Assembly: GCF_013359735.1 (NCBI RefSeq)
Contig: NZ_JABFMX010000009.1
Location: forward strand, 95,286 to 159,285
Source: Arthrobacter sp. C9C5
GTDB lineage: Bacteria > Actinomycetota > Actinomycetes > Actinomycetales > Micrococcaceae
Direction: 5' to 3'
DNA: 64,000 nucleotides
Positions 1-9,159 of this stretch are shown here, piece after piece (position 1 is the stretch's first letter; every line of letters begins with the position of its first letter). The translations under genes and the position numbers were made by a program. The notes under the pieces are model-generated. The model was not told the origin of the DNA, made no database searches, and saw only the letters and a program-made list of their open reading frames with translations.

Positions 1-1704
1 GAGGCGGAAGCCGCCGTCGCCGCCGGCACCGCGAAGGACACCCCGGGCTACATCGCCGACGCCCTGAAAAACCGCACCCTGAACCCGGCGATCGAGGACG
101 TGGACGCCCCGGAGAACTGGCCGCGGACCCTCGTGCTGTGGCGCTCGAACCTGTTCGGTTCCTCGGCCAAGGGCAACGAGTACTTCCTGCGCAACCTGCT
201 GGGCACCCACAACAACGTGCTCGGCAAGGACCACGCGGAAGGCCTCAAGCCGCGGGACGTGAAATGGCACGAGCAGGCGCCGGAAGGAAAACTGGACCTG
301 CTGGTTTCCGCGGACTTCCGGATGACCTCCACCACGCTGCTCTCCGACGTCGTGTTCCCGGCCGCCACCTGGTACGAGAAGCACGACCTGTCCTCCACCG
401 ACATGCACCCCTTCGTGCACGCCTTCACCCCCGCGATCGACCCGCCGTGGGAGACCAAGACGGACTTCGACACTTTCCACCTGCTGGCCCAGGAGTTTTC
501 CCGGCAGGCCAAGACGCACCTGGGGGTCCGCCGGGACCTGGTCAGTGTGCCGCTGCAGCACGACACCCCCAGCCAGCTCGCCCAGCCCGGCGGGATCGTC
601 CGCGACTGGCGGGACGCGTCCATCCCCGCGGTGCCGGGGCAGAACATGCCCATCTTCTCCGTGGTGGAGCGCGACTACACCGCCATCGCGGACAAGCTGG
701 CCGCCGTCGGGCCGCTGGCCGACAAACTGGGCTTCACGGTCAAGAACGTCACCTACAAACTCGCAGGGCCGTTGGAGCGGCTGAGCCGGTCCAACGGCGT
801 GATGCTCGGCGGCGCCGCGGACGGCCGCCCGGCAATCGACACCGACGCGAAGATGGCAGAGGCGATCCTGGCCTTCTCCGGCACCACCAACGGCGCCCTG
901 TCCGTCCAGGGCTTCAAGGACCTGGAAGTCCGCACCGGCCGGAAACTGGCGGACCTGTCCGAGGGTTCCGAGGAAAAGTTCATCACCTTCGCGCAGACCC
1001 AGGCCGGCCCGGTCCCGGTGATCACCTCGCCGGAATGGTCCGGCTCCGAGACCGGCGGCCGGCGCTACGCACCGTTCACCATCAACGTGGAGCGGCTCAA
1101 GCCCTGGCACACCCTGACCGGCCGGATGCACTTCTTCCTGGACCACGACTGGATGCTGGACATCGGTGAAGCCCTGCCGATCTACCGGCCGCCGCTGGAC
1201 ATGCACCGGCTCTTCGGCGAACCCAAACTCGGCCGGGACGGGTCCATGGAGGTGGTGGTCCGGTACCTGACGCCGCACTCGAAATGGTCCATCCACTCCG
1301 AATACCAGGACAACCTGCTGATGCTCTCGCTCTCCCGCGGCGGACCCACGGTCTGGATGAGCCCGGCCGACGCGGACGCCATCGAGGTCAAGGACAACGA
1401 CTGGGTGGAGTGCGTGAACATCAACGGCGTCCTCGTGGCCCGCGCGATCGTCAGCCACCGGATGCCGGCCGGCGTCGTCTACGTCCACCACGCCCAGGAA
1501 CGCACCATCGACGTGCCGAAGTCCGAGGCCACCGGGCGGCGCGGCGGCATCCACAACTCGGTGACCCGGCTGCTGGTCAAACCCTCGCACCTGATCGGCG
1601 GCCACGCCCAGCTGGCCTACGCGTTCAACTACCTTGGCCCCACCGGAAACCAGCGCGACATGGTGGCCACCGTCCGCCGTCGTTCCCAGGAGGTGCAGTA
1701 CTGA
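1..1704 (+). CDS. narG: Respiratory nitrate reductase alpha subunit, 5'-truncated
   Basis: C-terminal 567 residues of the molybdenum catalytic subunit of membrane-bound nitrate reductase, which reduces nitrate to nitrite on the cytoplasmic side with electrons passed from quinol through NarI and NarH. The frame is open from base 1; the true start and the N-terminal [4Fe-4S] region lie outside the window. The visible part holds the late molybdopterin-dinucleotide region (HTLTGRMHFFLDHDWM, then RPPLDMHRLFG) and the typical C-terminal stretch HLIGGHAQLAYAFNYLGP. The TGA stop shares one base with the narH start, so the two are translationally coupled. Identity is supported by the complete narHJI order that follows. 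Confidence 0.96.
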   Translation, partial: EAEAAVAAGTAKDTPGYIADALKNRTLNPAIEDVDAPENWPRTLVLWRSNLFGSSAKGNEYFLRNLLGTHNNVLGKDHAEGLKPRDVKWHEQAPEGKLDLLVSADFRMTSTTLLSDVVFPAATWYEKHDLSSTDMHPFVHAFTPAIDPPWETKTDFDTFHLLAQEFSRQAKTHLGVRRDLVSVPLQHDTPSQLAQPGGIVRDWRDASIPAVPGQNMPIFSVVERDYTAIADKLAAVGPLADKLGFTVKNVTYKLAGPLERLSRSNGVMLGGAADGRPAIDTDAKMAEAILAFSGTTNGALSVQGFKDLEVRTGRKLADLSEGSEEKFITFAQTQAGPVPVITSPEWSGSETGGRRYAPFTINVERLKPWHTLTGRMHFFLDHDWMLDIGEALPIYRPPLDMHRLFGEPKLGRDGSMEVVVRYLTPHSKWSIHSEYQDNLLMLSLSRGGPTVWMSPADADAIEVKDNDWVECVNINGVLVARAIVSHRMPAGVVYVHHAQERTIDVPKSEATGRRGGIHNSVTRLLVKPSHLIGGHAQLAYAFNYLGPTGNQRDMVATVRRRSQEVQY

Positions 1705-3419
1705 TGCGTGTCATGGCCCAAATGGGCATGGTCATGAACCTGGACAAATGCATCGGCTGCCACACCTGCTCCGTGACCTGCAAGCAGGCGTGGACGAACC
1801 GTGCCGGCACCGAATACGTCTGGTTCAACAATGTCGAAACCCGCCCCGGGCAGGGGTACCCGCGCCGCTACGAGGACCAGGAGAGGTGGCACGGCGGCTG
1901 GGTGCTGAACAAACGCGGCAAGCTCGTGCTCAAGGCCGGCGGCCGGGTGAAGAAGCTCCTGGGGATCTTCGCCAGCCCGGTCCAGCCCGAGCTCAAGGAC
2001 TACTACGAGCCGTGGACCTACGACTACAAGACCCTCGTGGACGCGCCGCTGGGCGACGACTTTCCGGTGGCGCGGCCAAAGTCCCTGATCACCGGCGAGG
2101 ACACCAAGATCACCTGGTCCGCGAACTGGGACGATGACCTGGGCGGCTCCGCAGAGAACGGGCACCTGGACCCGATCGTGGAAAAGGTCCGGCGCGAATC
2201 CGAGGACAAGATCAAGTTCGCCTACGAGCAGACCTTCATGTTCTACCTGCCGCGGATCTGCGAGCACTGCCTGAACCCGTCCTGCATGGCCTCGTGCCCC
2301 TCCGGCGCGATCTACAAGCGGGTGGAGGACGGGATTGTGCTGGTGGACCAGGACAAGTGCCGCGGCTGGCGGCAATGCGTCACCGGCTGCCCGTACAAGA
2401 AGATCTACTTCAACCACAAGACCGGCAAGGCCGAGAAGTGTACCTTCTGCTACCCGCGGGTGGAGGTGGGACTCCCGACGGTGTGCTCGGAGACCTGCGT
2501 GGGCCGGCTGCGGTATCTGGGGTTGTTCCTGTACGACGCCGACGCCGTCACCGCGGCGGCCGCCGTGACGGACCCGCAGGAGCTCTACGACGCCCAGATG
2601 GACGTGCTGCTGGACCCCAACGACCCGGCCGTCCAGGCCGAGGCACGGGCCCAGGGCATCCCGGCGGACTGGATCGACGCGGCCCGGCGCTCGCCGGTCT
2701 ACGCCCTCGCCAAGGTCTATAAGGTGGCTCTGCCGCTGCACCCCGAATACCGGACCATGCCGATGGTCTGGTATGTCCCGCCGCTCTCACCCGTGGTGGA
2801 CCTGCTGCGGGACCAAGGGCACGACGGCGAGGACGCCGGCAACCTGTTCGGCGCCATCGACGCGCTGCGCATCCCGGTGGAATACCTCGCGGAGCTCTTC
2901 ACCGCCGGGGACGCGGACCGGGTCACCGCAGTGCTGAAGAAGCTCGCGGCGATGCGCTCCTTCATGCGAGGCATCAGCCTCGGCAACGACCCGGACGACT
3001 CCATCCCGGAAGCCGTGGGGATGGACAGCCAGACCATGTACGAGATGTACCGGCTGATGGCGATCGCGAAGTACGAGGAGCGCTACGTGATCCCCAAGGC
3101 GCATGTGGAGCAGGCGCACGACCTTGAGGAGATGGGCTGCTCGCTGGACTTTGAGGGCGGACCGGGCATGCAGGACTCCTCGCCGTTTGGCGAGGCCAGC
3201 GGCAGGCCCGTCCCGGTGGCGGTGGAGACCTTCAATGCCCTCCGGGACCGGCAGACCTCCGGCGCCGCGCCCGGTGAAACGACGCTGCGTGGACGGGTGA
3301 ACCTCCTGAACTGGGACGGCACGGGGGCGCCGGCCGGACTGTTCCCGGAGAAGGCGCCCCCCGGTGCCGGTGGGGGCCCCGGCCCCGGTCCAGGCAGCCA
3401 GCCGGGGGACCGGCCGTGA
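1704..3419 (+). CDS. narH: Respiratory nitrate reductase beta subunit
   Basis: Iron-sulfur electron-transfer subunit (571 aa) that wires NarI haem to the NarG molybdenum site at the cytoplasmic membrane. Four cysteine groups are visible: CIGCHTCSVTC near residue 16, CEHCLNPSCMASCP, CRGWRQCVTGCP (the Trp in place of one Cys is the usual sign of the [3Fe-4S] cluster) and CTFCYPR followed by CSETC. The ATG at 1704 overlaps the narG stop; in-frame sequence upstream belongs to a shadow of narG. The C-terminus carries a Gly/Pro-rich tail of about 20 residues (PGAGGGPGPGPG) that is longer than in enteric NarH and probably dispensable. The stop overlaps narJ by four bases (GTGA). Confidence 0.96.
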   Translation: MRVMAQMGMVMNLDKCIGCHTCSVTCKQAWTNRAGTEYVWFNNVETRPGQGYPRRYEDQERWHGGWVLNKRGKLVLKAGGRVKKLLGIFASPVQPELKDYYEPWTYDYKTLVDAPLGDDFPVARPKSLITGEDTKITWSANWDDDLGGSAENGHLDPIVEKVRRESEDKIKFAYEQTFMFYLPRICEHCLNPSCMASCPSGAIYKRVEDGIVLVDQDKCRGWRQCVTGCPYKKIYFNHKTGKAEKCTFCYPRVEVGLPTVCSETCVGRLRYLGLFLYDADAVTAAAAVTDPQELYDAQMDVLLDPNDPAVQAEARAQGIPADWIDAARRSPVYALAKVYKVALPLHPEYRTMPMVWYVPPLSPVVDLLRDQGHDGEDAGNLFGAIDALRIPVEYLAELFTAGDADRVTAVLKKLAAMRSFMRGISLGNDPDDSIPEAVGMDSQTMYEMYRLMAIAKYEERYVIPKAHVEQAHDLEEMGCSLDFEGGPGMQDSSPFGEASGRPVPVAVETFNALRDRQTSGAAPGETTLRGRVNLLNWDGTGAPAGLFPEKAPPGAGGGPGPGPGSQPGDRP

Positions 3420-4036
3420 GCCGCCGCGAGCAGGTCCTCTACCTCGCCGCGGCCTGGTGCCTGTCCTACCCGGACGAGGAACTGGTCGGCAGGGTGCCGA
3501 TGATGCGGGCCGCGCTGGCCGAGTTTCCCGGCGCCGGGGCGGACTTCGCCGAGGTGCTGGACCGGCTGGACTCCACCCCGCCGCTGGAGCTGCAGGCCCA
3601 CTATGTGCGCGAGTTCGACCTCGGCAAGCGCCACGCCCTGCACCTGTCCTACTGGACCGACGGCGATACCCGGCGCCGCGGCGAAGTGCTGGGGAACTTC
3701 AAGAAGGCCTACCGGCAAAGCGACATCCTGGTGGACACCCGCGGTGAACTGCCCGACTACCTCCCGATGGTGCTGGAATACGCCGCGCTGGTGGACCTCG
3801 CGGCCGGCCGGGAGCTGTTGAGCCGGTTCCGGGCCAGCCTGGAGATGCTGCGCTTCGGCCTGCTCCGGGACGACCTCCCACACGCCCGGATCCTGCAGGC
3901 CGTCTGCGCCACCCTGCCGGGGAAATCACCGGCGGATGAGCAGGCCGTGATGCGGATGGCCGGCTACGGTCCGCCCACCGAGGCGGTGGGCCTGGACCCG
4001 TATGATCCGCGCTTGTTGCCCGTGAAGGGGGCCTGA
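3416..4036 (+). CDS. narJ: Nitrate reductase molybdenum cofactor assembly chaperone
   Basis: 206-aa all-helical system-specific chaperone of the NarJ/TorD type. In the family it binds apo-NarGH, permits insertion of the molybdenum cofactor and membrane docking, and is not part of the finished enzyme. The sequence starts SRREQVLYLAAAWCLSYPDEEL and holds the conserved YVREFDLGKRHALHLSYWTDGD segment with the DxxxxxxLHLSYW pattern seen in NarJ. The GTG start lies inside a four-base overlap with the narH stop, so no independent ribosome binding site is needed. Only two bases separate its stop from narI. Confidence 0.95.
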   Translation: MSRREQVLYLAAAWCLSYPDEELVGRVPMMRAALAEFPGAGADFAEVLDRLDSTPPLELQAHYVREFDLGKRHALHLSYWTDGDTRRRGEVLGNFKKAYRQSDILVDTRGELPDYLPMVLEYAALVDLAAGRELLSRFRASLEMLRFGLLRDDLPHARILQAVCATLPGKSPADEQAVMRMAGYGPPTEAVGLDPYDPRLLPVKGA

Positions 4037-4038
4037 CC

Positions 4039-4872
4039 ATGCTGGCATTAGAGGCCGAGCCAGGATCCGCCGTCGAAATCTCCGCACTGGACATCGTGCT
4101 CTGGGGCGTACTGCCCTACGTTATGGTCGTCGTGCTGGTGGGCGGTCTCATCTGGCGCTACAAATACGACCAGTTCGGCTGGACCACACGGTCCTCCCAG
4201 CTCTACGAATCCCGGCTGCTGCGGATTGCCTCGCCGTTGTTCCACTTCGGCCTGCTCGCCGTGATCGCGGGGCACTTTTTCGGCCTGGTCATTCCGATGG
4301 CGTGGACCCAGGCCGTGGGCATGAGCCAGGAGTTCTACCATTTCAACGCCCTGCTGGTTGGCGGGATCGCCGGGGTGGGGACGCTGGGCGGAATCATCCT
4401 GCTGATCTACCGGCGCCGCACCACCGGGCCGGTCTTCATGGCCACTACGAAGAACGATAAGACCATGTACGTCGTGCTCACCGGCGCGATCGTGTTCGGG
4501 CTCTGGACCACCCTGGCGAGCGTCTTCGAGGGCGAGCACGGGCATAACTACCGCGAGACCGTGGCTCCGTGGTTCCGCTCGCTGTTCATCTTCCAGCCGG
4601 ACATCGCGGCGATGGCGGCGGCGCCGTTCTCCTTCCACCTGCACACCCTGGTGGGCATGGCGCTGTTCGTGATCTGGCCGTTCACCCGCCTCGTCCACGC
4701 CTTCACGGCGCCGTTCCACTACCTCTTCCGCCCCTACATCGTGTACCGCTCCCGGGACCGCGACCGGGACGGCAGCCGGGCCGGCGCGGCCGCCACGCGG
4801 TCCTCCGGCACCGCCGCCCGCCGCGGCTGGTCCGCCGTCGGAACCCGCGACCGGGACACCCGCAACCGCTGA
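4039..4872 (+). CDS. narI: Respiratory nitrate reductase gamma subunit (cytochrome b)
   Basis: 277-aa membrane anchor and quinol oxidase of the complex, with two b haems. About five transmembrane segments are evident, and candidate haem ligands are the His residues in SPLFHFG and AGHFFG (helix 2) and HLHTLVGM and RLVHAF (late helices). The C-terminal 45 residues after PYIVYRSR are a hydrophilic Arg/Asp/Ala-rich tail not seen in short NarI proteins. The ATG follows the narJ stop after two bases. With narG, narH and narJ it completes the quinol:nitrate oxidoreductase. Confidence 0.95.
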   Translation: MLALEAEPGSAVEISALDIVLWGVLPYVMVVVLVGGLIWRYKYDQFGWTTRSSQLYESRLLRIASPLFHFGLLAVIAGHFFGLVIPMAWTQAVGMSQEFYHFNALLVGGIAGVGTLGGIILLIYRRRTTGPVFMATTKNDKTMYVVLTGAIVFGLWTTLASVFEGEHGHNYRETVAPWFRSLFIFQPDIAAMAAAPFSFHLHTLVGMALFVIWPFTRLVHAFTAPFHYLFRPYIVYRSRDRDRDGSRAGAAATRSSGTAARRGWSAVGTRDRDTRNR

Positions 4873-4923
4873 GGTGCCGGCGCTCTTGGTGACCCCGCCC
4901 CGCTGAATCGAAAGGAAACCACG

Positions 4924-6144
4924 ATGGCCGGAGCAGTGACCCCGTCCGCAGCCACCGACGGCCGGACGCTCAACCTGGTGCTCGCCACCGCGGCCTCGGT
5001 GGCCGGTTTCTGGGCCTGGAATTCGGTGGCCACCCTGGGGGCCTTCTACACCCAGAACCTCCAGCTCAACCCGGCCACCACGGGCATCCTCGTCGCGATG
5101 CCCGTCTTTGTTGGCTCGCTGGGGAGGATCGTCGTCGGGGCCCTGACGGACAAGTACGGCGGCCGCGCCCTCTTCAGTTTCGTGCTGCTGGCGGCCATTG
5201 TCCCGATCCTGCTGGTGGCCGTCGGGGGCACCATCCGCTCCTTCGCGCTGGTGCTGGGCGCCGGGCTGCTCCTTGGCGTGGCTGGGACGGTCTTCGCCGT
5301 CGGCATCCCCTTCGTCAGCGCTTGGTACGAACCGTCCCGGCGCGGTTTCGCCACCGGGGTGTTCGGCGCCGGGATGGGAGGCACCGCGCTGGCCGCCTTC
5401 CTGAACCCCAGGCTGGTCGCCTGGATCGGGTACTTCCCTACGCACCTGCTGATCGCCGGGGTTCTGGCCGTCATGGCGTCCCTGGTCTGGTTCCTGATGA
5501 AGGAGTCCCCGGCCTGGCACCGCAACGACGCCCCGGTGCTGCCCAAGCTGCTCGACGCCGCCAAGACGCCGGTCACCTGGAAGATGTGTTTCCTCTACGC
5601 CGTGGTGTTCGGCGGATTCGTGTCCTTCGCAACGTACCTTCCCACCTACCTGCGCGACATTTACAGCTTCGATCCGAGCGCCGCCGGTGCCCGCACTGCC
5701 GGGTTCGCCCTCGCCGCCGTGCTGGCCCGGCCGGTGGGCGGCGTCCTCGCGGACCGGTTCGGACCCAAGCCCGTGGTGATGGTGTCGCTCACCGGCGTCG
5801 CCGTGCTGGCCTGGGTAGTGAATCTACAGCCCGACGGCGATGTGCCCGCCGGCCTGACGTTCGTCGCCATGGCGGCGGCCCTGGGGCTGGGCACCGGCGG
5901 CGTCTTCGCCTGGGTCGGGGTGCTCGCCCCGGCCGGTAAGGTCGGCAGCATCAGCGGGGTGGTCAGCGCCGCCGGCGGCCTGGGCGGCTACTTCCCGCCG
6001 CTGGTGATGGGAGCCACCTACGACGCCGCGACCCGGAGCTACTCGATCGGGCTGATGCTGCTCGTGGTCACGGCGCTCGCGGCGCTGGCGTTCACGGTCT
6101 TCGCCATGCATGGCCGGGCCAAGGCCAGGGTCGTGCCCGTTTAG
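4924..6144 (+). CDS. narK: Nitrate/nitrite transporter of the major facilitator superfamily
   Basis: 406-aa, 12-helix MFS protein of the NarK/NasA (nitrate-nitrite porter) family, which imports nitrate or exchanges it for nitrite. Family marks are the cytoplasmic loop GRIVVGALTDKYGGR in the first half, GIPFVSAWYEPSRRGFATGVFGAGMGG with its conserved glycine-rich nitrate signature, and ARPVGGVLADRFG in the second half. The start is preceded by AAAGGAA at 4911-4917 at good spacing. It lies 51 bases after narI in the same direction, so it supplies nitrate to the reductase. The length is at the short end for the family, as for mycobacterial NarK2. Confidence 0.92.
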   Translation: MAGAVTPSAATDGRTLNLVLATAASVAGFWAWNSVATLGAFYTQNLQLNPATTGILVAMPVFVGSLGRIVVGALTDKYGGRALFSFVLLAAIVPILLVAVGGTIRSFALVLGAGLLLGVAGTVFAVGIPFVSAWYEPSRRGFATGVFGAGMGGTALAAFLNPRLVAWIGYFPTHLLIAGVLAVMASLVWFLMKESPAWHRNDAPVLPKLLDAAKTPVTWKMCFLYAVVFGGFVSFATYLPTYLRDIYSFDPSAAGARTAGFALAAVLARPVGGVLADRFGPKPVVMVSLTGVAVLAWVVNLQPDGDVPAGLTFVAMAAALGLGTGGVFAWVGVLAPAGKVGSISGVVSAAGGLGGYFPPLVMGATYDAATRSYSIGLMLLVVTALAALAFTVFAMHGRAKARVVPV

Positions 6145-6168
6145 GGGCCCCTAAGTGTCCGTTCGCGC
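6143..6168. repeat. Partial copy of the AAGTGTCCGTTCG intergenic element
   Basis: Just after the narK stop the sequence AGGGGCCCCTAAGTGTCCG, continuing TTCGCGC, matches one arm of the larger palindromic element at 28632-28691 (which has GGGCCCCAAGTGCCCGTTCG). AGGGGCCCCT is itself a perfect palindrome and could act as a weak bidirectional terminator between the convergent narK and the DUF445 gene. Confidence 0.5.
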
Positions 6169-6185
6169 TTCGTCCGCGCGGGGGA

Positions 6186-7496
6186 TTAGCCGAAGACGAG
6201 GTGTGCGGCGGTGAAGATGGCGAGCCCGGCGAGGGCTCCCACCACGGTGCCGTTGATCCGGATGAACTGCAGGTCCTTGCCGACCTGGAGTTCGATCTTC
6301 TGCGAGGTCTCCTCGGCGTCCCAGCGGGCCACGGTATCGGTGATGACGCCGGCAATGTCCGAACGGTAGTTGTTCACCAGGTACCCCGCGGCGTCGCCGA
6401 TCCACGTGTTCACCTTGCCGGCCAGTTCCGGGTCGACCACCAGCCGGGTGCCGAAGTCGTGCACGGCGGCCTTGAACTTCACCGTCAGTTCGCTGTGCGG
6501 ATCGTCGACGGCGGCCAGCAGCGCGGCCTTGACCGTGCCCCAGGTGCGGGAGGCGAGTTCGCGGACCTCCGGGTCGCCCAGCACCTGGGCCTTGACGCCC
6601 TCGGCGCGGGCGATCATGACCGGATCGTGCTGCAGGTCCTGGGCCAGCTCTTTGAGGTATTTGTCGATGGAGAGCCGGACCTGGTGTTGCGGATCCGCCT
6701 GCACGGCACGGGTGAATTTCAGGATCTCCACGTAGACCTTGTCGCCTACGAGCCCGTCCACGAACGTCGGCACCCAGGTGGGGGAACGGTCCGTGACCAG
6801 CCGGTTGACCGTCTCATGGTTGTCCCGCACCCAGTCCACCGTCCGGTCCACGAGCAGGTCCACGAGCGCGTGGTGGTGGCCGTCGTCGAACACGCGCTGG
6901 GCGAGCCGGCCCACCGGCGGTCCCCACGGCGGAGCCAGCAGGTGCCGGCGGACCATGCCCTCGATGACGGCCTGGACGTCGTCGTCGTTCAGCACCGTGA
7001 AGGCGCCGCGGATCACGGCGGCACCTTCCTTGGCCACCCGCTCGGCGCCGCCGGGCCCGGACAGCCAGCCGCCGACCTTGCGCGCGATGTCCACGCTGGC
7101 CAGTTTCTCCTTCACCACCTGTTCGGAGAGGAAGTTGGTTTCCACGAATTCGCCCAGCGACGCCCCGATCTGGTCCTTGCGCCGCGGGATGATCGCGGTG
7201 TGCGGGATCTTCAGACCCAGCGGGTACTTGAACAGGGCCGTCACCGCGAACCAGTCCGCGAGGGCGCCCACCATGCCGCCCTCGGCCGCGGCCCGGACGT
7301 ACTCGAGCCACGGGTACTGCTTCTGCAGGGCGAAGGCGACCACGAAAATGACGGCCATGCCGATCAGCAGCGACACGGCCAGCAGCTTCATCTTCCGCAG
7401 CGCCGCGGCCTTTTCGGCGTCCGCGGCGGAGAGCCGGTGTCCGACGGCGGCCGGGGGGACGGCGGGACGGGAGGGTCGTTCAGTGTTCACCTGCAT
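6186..7496 (-). CDS. DUF445 family membrane protein (YjiN-like)
   Basis: 436-aa protein of the DUF445 family, whose biochemical role is not established. One hydrophobic helix lies near residues 36-60 (KLLAVSLLIGMAVIFVVAFAL), followed by the family hallmark AAEGGMVGALADWFAVTALFKYPLG and then a long amphipathic helical region and a final hydrophobic segment at the C-terminus (INGTVVGALAGLAIFTAAHLVFG). The family pattern LADWFAV and HTAIIPRRKDQIG is clear. Start at the ATG at 7496; the N-terminal 30 residues are Pro/Arg-rich and cytosolic-like. It is monocistronic, convergent with narK, and divergent from the phosphodiesterase gene with a 50-base gap. Confidence 0.88.
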   Translation of the reverse strand: MQVNTERPSRPAVPPAAVGHRLSAADAEKAAALRKMKLLAVSLLIGMAVIFVVAFALQKQYPWLEYVRAAAEGGMVGALADWFAVTALFKYPLGLKIPHTAIIPRRKDQIGASLGEFVETNFLSEQVVKEKLASVDIARKVGGWLSGPGGAERVAKEGAAVIRGAFTVLNDDDVQAVIEGMVRRHLLAPPWGPPVGRLAQRVFDDGHHHALVDLLVDRTVDWVRDNHETVNRLVTDRSPTWVPTFVDGLVGDKVYVEILKFTRAVQADPQHQVRLSIDKYLKELAQDLQHDPVMIARAEGVKAQVLGDPEVRELASRTWGTVKAALLAAVDDPHSELTVKFKAAVHDFGTRLVVDPELAGKVNTWIGDAAGYLVNNYRSDIAGVITDTVARWDAEETSQKIELQVGKDLQFIRINGTVVGALAGLAIFTAAHLVFG

Positions 7497-7546
7497 GTGC
7501 CCAGCCTAGCCGCGCATCCGTAACCGACGTCCGCTAACGTGTCAGC

Positions 7547-8434
7547 ATGACTACCGAGGAGTCCGCCGCCGCCCGCCCGCTGGTCTACGCCCACCGTGGC
7601 GCCAGCGAAGCCTTCGCCGAGCACACCCGTGCCGCCTATCTGCAGGCGATCGCCGACGGCGCCGACGGCGTCGAATGCGACATCCACCTGACCCGCGACC
7701 AGCACGCGGTGCTGCTCCACGACGCCAACCTGGACCGCACCTCGGACGGCACCGGCCCGGTCGCGGACCGCACCCTGGCGGAATTGCGGCTGCTGGACTT
7801 CTGCTCCTGGAAGGGCGCCCGGATCCCCGAGGAATACGGCGCCCGGTCCGAGCAGTTCCTCACGCTCCCCGAACTGCTGGACATCCTGCGCCTGGCCGGC
7901 CGCGAGATCGGGCTGGCGATCGAACTCAAACACCCCAGCCCCTACCAGCTCAAGCTCGAGGACCGGGTCCTGGCGGTCCTCGAGTCCGAGGGCTGGGACC
8001 GGACCACCTCGATGCTGGACAACATCCGGGTCTCCTTCATGAGCTTCAGCCCCGACTCGGTGAAGCACCTGCTCCAGAGCGTGCCCGCCGCGGCCATCTG
8101 CCAGCTCGTGGACGACGTGAACGTGGAGGAAATCCGCGAGGAACTCGGCCTCGGGGCCATCACCGGCGGCGCCCTCGCCAACGTCATGAAAGCTGCGCAG
8201 ACGGAGGGGGAGCGGATCCTGGACGACTGCGAGGTGGGCCTGGCCGGGCCCGGTATCGGCTACGTGCGCGGCCACTCCCGCACCGTCCGGCGCTGGCTCG
8301 GTTCGGGCCGCCGCTTCCGGGTCTGGACCGTGGACTCGGCGGACGATGTCGACTTATGCCGTGAACTGGGCATCCACGAGATCACCACCAACCGGCCGGC
8401 CGAGGTCCGCGCCCAGCTGCTCGCCCCGCTCTGA
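7547..8434 (+). CDS. Glycerophosphodiester phosphodiesterase family protein
   Basis: 295-aa cytosolic TIM-barrel phosphodiesterase (GDPD family), expected to hydrolyse glycerophosphodiesters to glycerol-3-phosphate and an alcohol. The catalytic set is present near the N-terminus: YAHRGASEAFAEHTRAAY (His and Arg of HRG, the conserved Glu-His-Thr), VECDIHLTRD (metal-binding Glu and Asp) and LLHDANLDRTSDG (second catalytic His). No signal peptide is visible, so it probably acts on intracellular lipid turnover products. GXGY(V)RGHS and FRVWTVDS near the C-terminus are usual for the family. Start ATG at 7547 lies 50 bases from the divergent DUF445 start. Confidence 0.92.
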   Translation: MTTEESAAARPLVYAHRGASEAFAEHTRAAYLQAIADGADGVECDIHLTRDQHAVLLHDANLDRTSDGTGPVADRTLAELRLLDFCSWKGARIPEEYGARSEQFLTLPELLDILRLAGREIGLAIELKHPSPYQLKLEDRVLAVLESEGWDRTTSMLDNIRVSFMSFSPDSVKHLLQSVPAAAICQLVDDVNVEEIREELGLGAITGGALANVMKAAQTEGERILDDCEVGLAGPGIGYVRGHSRTVRRWLGSGRRFRVWTVDSADDVDLCRELGIHEITTNRPAEVRAQLLAPL

Positions 8435-8640
8435 GGAGCCGGGGCCGGATCACCGGAATTGCGACATGGTGGTCAAGGCTGCATCGAAGGACCGGTTCTC
8501 CCAGGGCCGCCGGTGCCGCAACAGTAGTTGCTCGGATCGGGCGGCCTCGCCGGGTGTGTCTGAGTTGGAACGGTTCCTGCGGGGATTTCTCATGGTCCTG
8601 CTTTCCAGCGAGTGGGAATCTGTCAGATAACACTCAACAA

Positions 8641-8658
8641 CCTCAAGTCGACTTGAGG
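8641..8658. promoter_or_regulatory. SoxR operator (sox box)
   Basis: CCTCAAGTCGACTTGAGG is a perfect 18-bp palindrome and differs from the Escherichia coli soxS operator (CCTCAAGTTAACTTGAGG) only in the two central base pairs. It lies 30 bp before the predicted soxR GTG start. A TTGAGG at its right edge could serve as a -35 element, with CAGACT at 8677-8682 as a weak -10; that would place transcription start at or near the GTG. This arrangement predicts autoregulation by the adjacent SoxR. Confidence 0.88.
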
Positions 8659-8688
8659 TCAAGTTCGCCGGCCTGGCAGACTGCTCCG

Positions 8689-9159
8689 GTGCCCCACAGC
8701 CCTGATTCCCTGATGTCCATTGGCGAGATCGCCTCCCGGGCCGGCATTACCGTGCCGACGCTGCGCTATTACGAGGAGCGCGGCCTCGTGCACTCCCAAC
8801 GCACCACTGGCAACCAACGCCGATACAAGCGGATGTCCCTGCGCCGACTGGCCGTCATAGCCGCCGGACAGCGCGTCGGCCTGTCCCTCGAACAGATCAA
8901 GTCGGCCCTTGATGAACTCCCCTTAGACAAGGCGCCGTCCCAGGCCGACTGGACTGCTATGAGCCAGCGTTGGGCCGGCCTGGTGGCACGGCGGATCAGC
9001 GAACTCCAAGTACTGGAACGCTCGCTGGAGAGCTGCATCGGATGCGGGTGCCTGTCCCTGGGCCGCTGCTCCCTGATCAACCCGGATGACGCAGCCGCCG
9101 CAGAAGGCAGCGGGTCGCGCTGGAGCCGCCGGGCCCGCCAGGCGGGCGCTGCCTCTTAG
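8689..9159 (+). CDS. soxR: Redox-sensitive MerR-type regulator SoxR
   Basis: 156-aa MerR-family dimeric activator with a [2Fe-2S] cluster that responds to redox-active compounds. The N-terminal winged helix (SIGEIASRAGITVPTLRYYEERGL) is followed by a dimerisation helix and by four cysteines, C116-x2-C119-x-C121-x5-C127, exactly the SoxR cluster spacing. I chose the GTG at 8689 since it gives the usual family length and lies just after the sox box; the longer open frame upstream has no SoxR-like sequence. The last 25 residues are Arg/Ala-rich and non-conserved. No soxS-like gene is adjacent; the next gene is an SRPBCC protein without a sox box. Confidence 0.93.
   Translation: MPHSPDSLMSIGEIASRAGITVPTLRYYEERGLVHSQRTTGNQRRYKRMSLRRLAVIAAGQRVGLSLEQIKSALDELPLDKAPSQADWTAMSQRWAGLVARRISELQVLERSLESCIGCGCLSLGRCSLINPDDAAAAEGSGSRWSRRARQAGAAS

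Noticed and set aside
4861..4923. DosR-like box before narK (CTCTTGGTGACCCC)
   Set aside because: Only part of the core is present and the arms do not match, so it was not added to the set of five.
8435..8688. Small ORFs between the phosphodiesterase and soxR
   Set aside because: None has a ribosome site or recognisable sequence; the 254 bases hold only the sox box and its flank.
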